Assembly: GCA_003116995.1 (NCBI GenBank)
Contig: BDSL01000018.1
Span: forward strand, 1,054,001 to 1,118,000
Length of the DNA stretch: 64,000 bases
From: Yamagishiella unicocca
Taxonomy: Eukaryota > Chlorophyta > Chlorophyceae > Chlamydomonadales > Volvocaceae
Direction: 5' to 3'
How positions within the stretch are numbered: the first letter of the stretch is position 1; each line of letters begins with the position of its first letter. The notes below the pieces were generated by a model that did no database searches, was not told the origin of the DNA, and was given only the letters and a program-made list of their open reading frames with translations. The position numbers and the translations under genes were made by a program. Shown here in pieces: positions 56,603 to 64,000 of the stretch.

Positions 56603-56693
56603 GGCCAGTCAGGTGGCGCACCATGAAACCCACGTGAGCCTCGCCCCACCAAGTCAGCCCCTCGCCCCCGGCCCGGCCGCTCGCGGCCGGCCT

Positions 56694-59600
56694 CTAGTCG
56701 GTAGAGCACACGGACGTCTTGCTTACTTCAGCCACCACTTGCCGCATCGCGTTAACGACCTGGTTCATGTTGGTCACCTGGGGGCCGGGGGGGAGCGGCG
56801 GGGGAGTAGGGGAGGGCGAGGAAACCCGTGGACGCGACATAGGAGAAAAGACCGAGGTGAAGACACCGACGAATAATTCCCCCTCCCCTCCCCTTCCCTG
56901 AGCTACCTTGACCGCGAAGCCTATGCGCTCCACGCTGAACTCCGACCCGGTGCGCACTCGCATGTCGACACCCGAGGCGTCGATGGATATGAACATGAGC
57001 TCATCCAGGGGGCGAGAGCCGCAGCCCAGCTTGGCTCGCAGGACGGGAGCGAACTGCTCGTTCAGCAGCTGGGAGAGGCAAGGGGCGGAGGGCGCGGAGG
57101 TGGTGTTGGGGGGGGGAGGTAGGGGGTAAAAGATAATCCGCGGTAGAGGAGGGGAGGAATACGCGCTGCTAGACTGCCCCCCCTCCCTCCTATGTCGTGT
57201 CCCAACGGTTTCCTCGCCCCACACACACCCCGCACGGTTTCCTCTCTCGGCCCAACACGTCGTATCTAACGGTTTCCTCTCGTCCCCCTTCCCCCACACC
57301 CACACCCACACCTGCAGGATGTGCTGCGGATTGTTGAGCACGATCTCGTCGGGTGTCGCAGCCAGGAATTCGTCCGGGGCGATCCACTGCACGGTTCCGA
57401 AGCCGCCCACAAAGTAGATGTCCACGATCCGGTTCATCCGGAAGTACACGAAGTTGCCGCTCACCCACCGCTCCTTGCGTTCGTTGCTGTGCTTGTTGAT
57501 GAAGATCTCACGGGCGGGCTCCTGCCGGGGGAAGGGGGGCAGTGGGAGGAAATCCGTGGGACCCATGGGTCGGGGGAGAGGCCGCCGCGCTAGGGGGGGG
57601 GGAGGGAGGGGGTGAAGAGGGGAGGGGCTGAGGGGCTGCAAGGAAAACCCGCGTACAAAAGGAAAACCGTTTAAAACCGACGTTCTGGCTGAGGGACGGC
57701 GTGCGAAGGCGGGGAATGGCGGCACCGGGCACCGGGCGGTGAGCCTCGTTTCGGTCCTCCGGTTGGTGGTCTGACGTGGCAGCGTGGACTCTACGATGCG
57801 TCATCGCTGTCGTACGGCATGCTGCCACAAGGTGTCCCCCCCATGACGACGACCGCTCCGAGCCCGGCATCCCTCGACGTTCTGAGACACACGGGCCTGC
57901 CCGTCTGCTTCACTCCTCTCCCCAACTAACACCCTTAACACCCTAGGAATCCTAACAACACTCTAAAACCCCTAAGAACCCACCCATCTCACAGACCCAC
58001 CAAATCCACGTCGTGACTGCTGCGCCGCTCCCCCTTCCCTCCCCTGCCCTCCCTCCCCCTGGTCTTCCAGTAGGATGCGCGCGCGTCCAGGTGTCCGAAC
58101 TCCGGAGGCTACCCACCAGCTACACTTCGCATGTCGAGGTACCGGTCCTCTTCTGTAAACCCCCGGTCTTCTCCCCCCCCCGGCCCCCGCGGTCGCACCT
58201 GCAGATCCGCCGGCAGCTGGTAGACGTCCCCGAAGATCGTCACCCGCGCGTTGGCCAGTCCCGTCCACCCGGGCATCTGGACCACAAGCGAACACCTGGG
58301 GGGCGGGGAGGGCGGAGAAAACCGATTGACGTGACATTGTAAACCAAGCATGGGGGGGGGACCCGTGGAAAGGCAGCCATGGGATGAGCGGCTGGGACGT
58401 GAGTAGATTCGCCCCCAGGTGGCCCGCGGAGGCTAGCGCCTCCGGCCCTGCAGGCGCAGCGCTCGACCCGCCGACCCGCGGGTGCTCCCCGGCGCACTAC
58501 ATGTGTAGGGCCCACCTGCAGCTCATCCGCCCAGAGCCCCACTACCAGTACGGTTCTGTAGTGGCCCCACCACTGCCTAGTGACACACCGCGCAGCGGGG
58601 GTCTCATTGCTCCCTGCTGCTGCCGCTAACCCCCGCCGCTGCCGCTCTCCTGTCCGCTAGATAGTGCTGCCGTACCCCCGCCGCTGCTGTCGTACCCCTG
58701 CTGGTGCTGCCGTACCCCTTCCTCTGCCGTCGCTCACCTGGGCTCCTCGATAAGGTTCCGCGAGTGTATGGCCAGGGGTGAGAGGCAGAACACTGGGTAG
58801 CCCGCGCCGTCGGATGCGAAGTCCACCAGAGTGCCGAAGGGGTAGCCGGCTCTGGGTGTGTGTGGAGAGGGAGGGGGGACCCGGCGGGGGCCCGGGGGAA
58901 AGGGGACGAGAAGACCCGGTTGCACGACATAGGGTACCAGGGGGTTCAGGGACACGACGCAGGCATGCCACTGCCTCCCCTCCCTCCCTCCCTCCCTCCC
59001 ACCCTTCCCTCCCTCCCCTCGCCTCTCCCTGCCTCACTTCTCCCGTGTGTAACAAACGTTTTCTAATCGGCTTTACGTTTTGGTGCCGACCCACGGGTCT
59101 CCTCCCCTCCCTGCTCTATCCCGCCGCACCTGCGGTGGTGCATGCCGCTCATCATGGTGCACAAGTGGCCGAAGCGGGCGTGTTCCACCAGGTTCCGCAC
59201 GGCAACCGGGGGAGTCGGCAGCTCGTAACTGGGAGGAGGGGCGGGAGGGGCGGGAGCGGACTTTCAGGAGAACAAAGGGGGGGGCTTAGGGCTTAGGGCT
59301 TAGGGCCTAGCAGCGGCGGCGCAGTTAGCTAGTGGCTGCGGGCTGTGCGGAGGACGCAGCAGGCGTTGACCAGCGGCAGCTGGCCCCCGCCCCCTCCGCC
59401 GTCGTGGTTCCTCCTCGTCAGCTGCCAGGAGCGGTGATCGCAACATGGGTGGGAAACGTGGAGCGCTGGCTGCGGCACAGCGCATAAGGGGACCCGCGGC
59501 GCCGGGTCCAAAGCTCCACAGCACCAGGTGACGCCCATTTTTTCCTAACACGGTGCCGTACTCAAACACCTGCTATCCCTGATCCCTCCACCCTCCCATC

Positions 59601-59979
59601 CTCCCCCCCATTTGCCGTACCGCGAGGTTGCGGTCTTAACCCCTCCCGACAACGGCGCGCGGTGAAGGCCCGTGGTTTTGACGGGGCTCTCCATAATAAG
59701 CTTGTTAGCGGCCGCCACAACCTTTTTGTCAGACTCGAAGGCAAGGTTAAGTGTGTCTGATTGTTTGGCCGAGGATGCGGGCTTCAGCGAGGCGCCATCC
59801 TGGCCTGACTTCTGGGGCTGGGGGGGTGCGCCGTCCACATTGCTGTTCGAGGAGTGTGCGACTTGTACCCGGACGCATGGCCGAATTCGCCGAAGCTGCT
59901 GGCATTTTGGCGCTGCTGCGCGGCTGTGCGGCGCTGATTTAGAACCTAGAGACGAACTAAGGAGCCGCTGCGGTGACAT
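56694..59979 (-). CDS. Plastid split-barrel FMN-binding (PNPOx-like) protein
   Basis: Seven phase-consistent exons, 59979-59621, 59229-59131, 58851-58738, 58295-58199, 57521-57312, 57068-56907 and 56777-56694, give 374 residues. The first 50 residues are Ser/Arg/Ala-rich without acids, like a plastid transit peptide. The split-barrel domain starts near residue 120: VRNLVEHARFGHLCTM, YPFGTLVDFASDGAGYPVF, LSPLAIHSRNLIEEPR, CSLVVQMPGWTGLANARVTIFGDVY, GNFVYFRMNRIVDIYFVGGFGTVQWI and a C-terminal DUF2470-like part, LMFISIDASGVDMRVRTGSEFSVERIGF. These are the lines of plant pyridoxamine-5'-phosphate-oxidase-like plastid proteins. That group includes the glutamyl-tRNA-reductase-binding protein and PGR7-type relatives. 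Which subgroup this belongs to is not decided. True PNPOx activity is unlikely, because these relatives mostly act as haem- or redox-related regulators. Confidence 0.87.
56817..56850. repeat. Diverged family A-like block in an intron of the split-barrel gene
   Basis: GAGGAAACCCGTGGACGCGA followed by CATAGGAGAAAAGACCG, in intron 6. It matches family A in order (GAGGAA..CCCGTGGA..GCGA..GAGAAAA..ACCG) with changes. Confidence 0.55.
58119..58156. repeat. Dispersed intronic block, family C copy
   Basis: ACCAGCTACACTTCGCATGT followed by CGAGGTACCGGTCCTCTTCTG, in intron 4 of the split-barrel gene. It is related to 22336, 28552 (inverted) and 41493. Confidence 0.7.
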
Positions 59980-61268
59980 GCTGCTCGTAGCCGGTCCCGG
60001 GGCCTGACGGCGGGAGATTCGGACTCGGCACCCTCCTTCCGCGCCAACCTGAGCAACAGGGAGAGAAAGAGGGATGATCTTTTGAGGCAGATTGGATCAT
60101 GTCGCCAACACCATTACAAATATTTCCCGGAATTGCTGCAGATGGCGCCCGCACGCTGTCATGTCCCAGTGCTTGGCAAGCAAAATGTTCTGTGATTTAA
60201 TCATACGAATTACATGCTAAACCGCAAACATTAATGACAATCCTCACAGGAGGCCATTTTCCGTTGTGTCGGCGCGCACGCTATCAATAGTTTGCTTATA
60301 TCGTTACGCTAAATTCGTATGCGTCTACCTGCTTTTACCAGTTGACGCACTTATATCTCCACAGCCCTCGGCCCAAGCTGTCCCGGCGTCGGAAGGCGAT
60401 AATTTGCAATCGAACACTGCAGTACCGGTAGAGCAATACTTAATATGTGTCGCTAACAAAAATATTACACCGGCAGCCAATGATGCCGTGGCACCGTCCG
60501 CCCTGATGCTAACGATGGGGACGTTGTACTCGCTGTACGGACTGACGCGACCGAACTCGGGAATACCTAATCCTTGCAAGCCATGGTCACAGTTGGTTCG
60601 GCATCACATCTGCACGTTACGTTCCTTACAGGGAAGTGCTATAATCCTGGCAAAAAACAATGGAGCGCTGAAAGGCGAAACGAAACCTAACCGAACTTGC
60701 CAACCAGGCCCTTAGCCCGCAGCTGAAGCTGACAGCCGTGAGCGGCTCGGATGGCCATTTAAGCAAGATGTATAATCCCGTGTCTTCGACAGGCAATCGC
60801 CGTCCCCCGCACTGCTTAACGTATGCGGTCCTGATACCGTAATCAACGACGCCGTTTGTTAACAGCAAGAGCGCATCAAGCAACCATCATGGCAAGCGCT
60901 GTTGCACCGTACGTTGCAAACCTTGACGTAAAAAGGTATCGTCAACCCGACGGCATCCGGCCCAAATTCCATGTGTTCATGAAAAAAATGATGATTGATA
61001 TCCAGCATACGTAGCAACACGGTCGATTTGTCCAATGCACACCTTGCTATGCATTATACATGATACAGCTACCAACACGCCTCCCGAGTAGCCCTGCCAT
61101 CTCATCCGCCCCACATGCCTAATCTACACGCTCTCAACCAATACATTTCGCTCCATACACGTAGCTGCGGCAATCCCCCTTCCCCACAGCCTGAAGATAT
61201 GCCTAACCCTTAAATGCCCGGTCCGCGTACTATACCCACCAGCCCGTCAGACCAAAGCCTGCCGTCGA
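59980..61268. other. Intergenic, 5' side of split-barrel gene and 3' side of PAF1
   Basis: The GC content is lower than average. The best open frame is on the minus strand at 60579-60325 (84 codons) and includes a hydrophobic segment, SLAAGVIFLLATHIKYC. Its codon use is not GC3-biased like the neighbouring genes, and I could not extend it. No other gene is seen. Confidence 0.4.
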
Positions 61269-63238
61269 TCAATCCACCGGCAACAGTTCTCGCCGCTTTG
61301 CGTCCCGCTCCTGCATTTCCCTGTCCGTCAGGTCACGCGTTGTCACGCGAATCTTCGACGGCCGCTGCACCTGATCTGACCCGTCAACCTCCTCCTCCAC
61401 AGGCTCCTCGCTGCCCGCGCGCCCCATGACGCGCTTGCGGCTGCGGTCGCGTGCGAGCTTCTCTTCGTCGCGCCAGCTGCGCAGCTCCAGCTTGCCCTAT
61501 GCAGCGACACAACCGAAAACATGGAGTGTATAATGTAACATGATCCCTTTGGTCCCTGCAGGACACGGCACCTAGACAGACAGCTCCGGAGGATGGATGT
61601 GCAGAACCCGCCTCTATAATGGTCCACGGTGCCTCCACATTCTGCAGCCCTTGCCCCCCTAAGACCAACAGCCTACGTCGGCCGCGCCCAACACCCGTCG
61701 CTGCAGGTCCCACGCCCCCAATCTCCATGCGCCCCGACACACGCGCTGCGTACTGCAACCTGCCCGCCCCGCAGCCTTGCAGCCCCGCCCCACGTCCGTC
61801 CCTTCCACGGGCTCCCTCCTCGCCCCCGCCCCACCTGCATCCGGTAGAACCGTGCGCCGCCCTTATCCATCCGCACTGCGTAGTGGACGCTGTCCCGCTT
61901 GTACTCGTAGTTGTAGTCCTTGATCCACTGGTACTCGCCCTCCAGGTCCTCGGGCTGCATGCCGCTCTCCTGCAGCACGTCACCCTGCGTCGCCTGCAGC
62001 CCCGCCTGCTGGGCGGTGCGAGCCACCATCTGGTCGATGTCCTCCCGCACCAGCAGCGCCATGATCTTGAGCTCCCGCTCCTGACCCGCCTTGCTGATGT
62101 GGTGCGTGAACCCCTTGAGGAGGTAGTGCCCCACGAGCAGCTGAGACCGCTTGGCGGCCGGCAGCGCGGCAATGGCCTCCGCACCCACCACGGTTGCAAG
62201 CTCCTCTGCCGGGTCCGAATCGTGGAACGTGGTGAGCAGGAGCTTCTGCGGCCACGAGTCCATGTCCGGCAAGATGGGGAGAATCTCCACGGGCTTTAGA
62301 GACGGGTTGCGGCTGTGGACCGGCACGGCGCGCGCTGCCTCGAACGACGCCTCAATGGCCTTAGCCTGCGCTGTCACGTCGTTCAGCTCCCGCTCCTCAG
62401 TGGCGTTGGCGCTGCGGCGCTCTGCGGCGCGGGCCTGCAGGACCTGCTTCTCGGGAAGACCCTGCTTCTGCGCGCCGCGGTTGTCGGAGCTGGAAATGTA
62501 CGTCGTGCGCATCAGCCAGGAGCACTTGTCAACGTCCATGCCCTTCGAGCGCGCTGCAAAGGACTTATGCCGGCCGTCGCCTGCGGCGGGGAGCGGGTTG
62601 CCGCCGACTGCCAGCGGCCGCGAGTCCTCCTTCAGCAGCGCTGCGTCAGCCGGGTCCATGGGCCCCGGCTGGTCCGGCACCTGGTAGCGCTGGACGTCGA
62701 GCGGTGATATCACGATGTTCGGCGGTGTCAGCAGATCCCGCCGCGCCTGCCGTTCCATCGCCGTAAGCGCGAAGCGTGATAGCATATCCGGCTGTATTTG
62801 GGAAACGAGCATTTTGGGGTCCGAGGGGATCTCCGGCAAGTCGTTCCTAAATCGAATGTGCGCTAGGAATGGTGTATCTCTGCGTAATCGATTTTCTACA
62901 GCCAGTGGGATCACGCTGCTGCTGGCATGGATTGCATTATTCGGTTGCTGCTGCTGGCTGCGGTGTTGCGGATGTGAGGGCCCAGGCCCAGCCTTGCCCC
63001 CAGGAGGCACTGAACGGAATCCTGGTGGTGGTTCAGGCTTTCTATGGCCACTGTGCTGCGGCTGTGGGCCATGGTGGCCAGTAGGCTTGGGAGGAGCCGG
63101 TCCCGGTGGCCGGTACCCCGCCGGGCCGTAGCCGCCCATGCTGGGTCCAGGTGGGGGCGGCGGAGGTGGCCCTGATGGCCCTGGTGGCGCTGGTGGAGGG
63201 GCGCCATATGCCGGTGGCCCAGGAAAGCCGGCGAGCAT
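61269..63238 (-). CDS. PAF1: PAF1, subunit of the Pol II-associated factor 1 complex
   Basis: Two exons, 63238-61835 and 61496-61269, join in phase to 543 residues, close to human PAF1 (531) and Arabidopsis VIP2/ELF7. PAF1 is the core of the PAF complex, which supports RNA polymerase II elongation and co-transcriptional histone H2B ubiquitination and H3 methylation. Family lines are FLAHIRFRNDLPEIPSDPKM, DVDKCSWLMRTTYISSSDN, NPSLKPVEILPILPD and EYQWIKDYNYEYKRD. The first 110 residues are Pro/Gly-rich, with runs of prolines and a His/Gln-rich stretch, in place of the short N-terminus of animals. The last exon is charged (LRSWRDEEKLARDRSRKR, then Glu-rich) as in homologues. The start was taken at the first ATG in the open frame. 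It lies only 282 bases from a divergent gene. Confidence 0.92.
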
Positions 63239-63519
63239 TTCCTTCTATGTTTAGGGAAAACAGCGACACGGCATGCACTAAATTCACATGTATTGCCTAG
63301 TCGCTAATTTCAGCAAATATCATTAGTTGGGTAGCATTCATGAAGAAGGTGCACATACGTACGGCGACTCGAACCTGGCCTTAACAGTAACAGAGGCCAC
63401 TGAATGATAATAGTGACGAAAGTTGGTCTGTGTTGATATTACACAGTTCCCTTGGCGGGAGCCTTACCTATTTGCTTTGACTTGACTGTTGCATTTCGCA
63501 AGTCGCGTGGCCAGGGGCC
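63239..63519. promoter_or_regulatory. Short divergent intergenic region, PAF1 / right-edge gene
   Basis: About 281 bases separate the PAF1 start from the first plausible ATG of the plus-strand gene, so the two promoters probably overlap. No TATA-like motif is claimed. Confidence 0.4.
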
Positions 63520-64000
63520 ATGCTGCCGTCCTACGTCCACGTAGGCAGCATGTTGGGACACGGTACTAAGCCTCTACGTCGACAATGGGTCCCAGACCTT
63601 AACGGAACTCTGATCGCCGTCCTGGTGCTCGCTGGAGTTCTCGCGCTCGAGCACTTCCATTTCCAGAGCAAGTACCTGCGAATTATCTATCTGGGACTGA
63701 ATAAAAACCTAAGGGAGCTTCGCTTGGCGTGCAGGCCGGCTGGCGCGGGTCAGCATGCTGGAGGTGTCCCTTGCAAAGCAGCTCCAAGACTTGCAAGTGA
63801 GCATGAAGCAGCAGGACGACCAGCTGCATAAGATGAATCCCAAGCTGGACGAGATCGACACTGCGGAGTCAGCGCTGAAGCGGCTGCAGGAGGAGGTGGG
63901 TAGCGGGGGAGGCACGGAGAAAGCGACTGTTGGTCCTCGTGAGGGTCATGGCGATGGAACACTGAGAACCCAAGTCGGAGTGAAACCCGGGTAGACGTGT
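63520..64000 (+). CDS. Partial unknown protein: membrane anchor then coiled coil
   Basis: I do not recognise the family. A plus-strand frame from 63520 encodes a hydrophobic segment (LIAVLVLAGVLALEHFHF) after about 30 residues, then NKNLRELRLA. A second frame, one base off, runs from about 63730 to 63895 and encodes a heptad-rich helix (AKQLQDLQVSMKQQDDQLHK, DTAESALKRLQEE) that ends at a GAG|GTGGGT donor. A TGCAG acceptor lies at 63735, but I could not find a donor in matching phase that keeps the membrane segment. The join is therefore unresolved: an unusual intron, a sequence error or two separate features. The gene continues past the right edge. Confidence 0.45.

Larger units (their letters stand above)
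53905..56693. other. Convergent gene-poor 2.8 kb between SLC10A7-like and split-barrel genes
   Basis: No gene is supported. It contains an ATGG tetranucleotide run (54697-54727), an ACGGGTTTCCTCTCAACCCC block (56273-56292) like those in introns, and a 22-bp minisatellite (56482-56602). Open frames of up to 246 codons exist on the plus strand (55762-56502) but look like low-complexity His/Pro/Ser sequence without domains. Confidence 0.45.

Noticed and set aside
60266..60715. Plus-strand 149-codon open frame with a hydrophobic start
   Set aside because: Codon use is not GC3-biased like the real genes, there is no recognisable domain, and the opposite strand has an equally plausible small frame.

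Overview
The window looks like nuclear DNA of a green alga of the Chlamydomonadales (Chlamydomonas/volvocine type). The reasons are a high GC content with strong GC3 in exons, many short introns with GT..AG borders (100-500 bp, G-rich or C-rich and full of minisatellites), long Ala/Gly/Gln/Pro low-complexity stretches in proteins, and a plant-type gene set with starch and plastid-lipid enzymes. I see no bacterial operon structure and no rRNA, tRNA or CRISPR array. Exon chains were built by hand from reading frames, splice sites and phase, so the borders are predictions. For most genes every junction is phase-compatible.

Layout, left to right. A C-terminal part of a ZCCHC10-type zinc-knuckle protein (minus, 1003-2035). 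A large LRR/F-box-like gene (minus, 2808-7950) that carries a 25-bp tandem duplication. A weak unidentified locus (8870-9256). A type II membrane protein that fuses a GT32 (OCH1-like) glycosyltransferase to an FkbM-type methyltransferase (minus, 9930-13728). A TDP2-like endonuclease/exonuclease/phosphatase protein (minus, 14721-16135). A phytyl-ester-synthase/diacylglycerol-acyltransferase-like plastid enzyme (minus, 17379-23982). It is divergent from a soluble starch synthase with a very long N-terminus (plus, 24624-31414). Nucleoporin NUP133 (minus, 32759-40595) is divergent from an unidentified beta-propeller-like protein that may be FANCB-like (plus, 41191-46713). An HPP-family membrane protein (plus, 47135-48396). 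An SLC10A7/BASS4-like transporter (plus, 50517-53904). A plastid split-barrel FMN-binding (PNPOx-like) protein (minus, 56694-59979). PAF1 of the Pol II elongation complex (minus, 61269-63238), divergent from a partial membrane/coiled-coil gene that runs off the right edge.

The genes form no single pathway. The lipid/starch pair (17-31 kb) shares one 641-bp intergenic region, so co-regulation of two plastid carbon-storage enzymes is possible but unproven. The HPP, SLC10A7-like and split-barrel proteins are further membrane or plastid candidates. NUP133, PAF1 and the ZCCHC10-like protein are nuclear housekeeping genes.

The most unusual features are the GT32-FkbM fusion, several families of short related sequence blocks that recur almost only inside introns of unrelated genes and in both orientations, an insertion of about 80 residues in the starch synthase C-terminal lobe, and minisatellites that abut or overlap splice sites. 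The large intergenic stretches (48.4-50.5 kb and 53.9-56.7 kb) hold only weak open frames and short tandem repeats.
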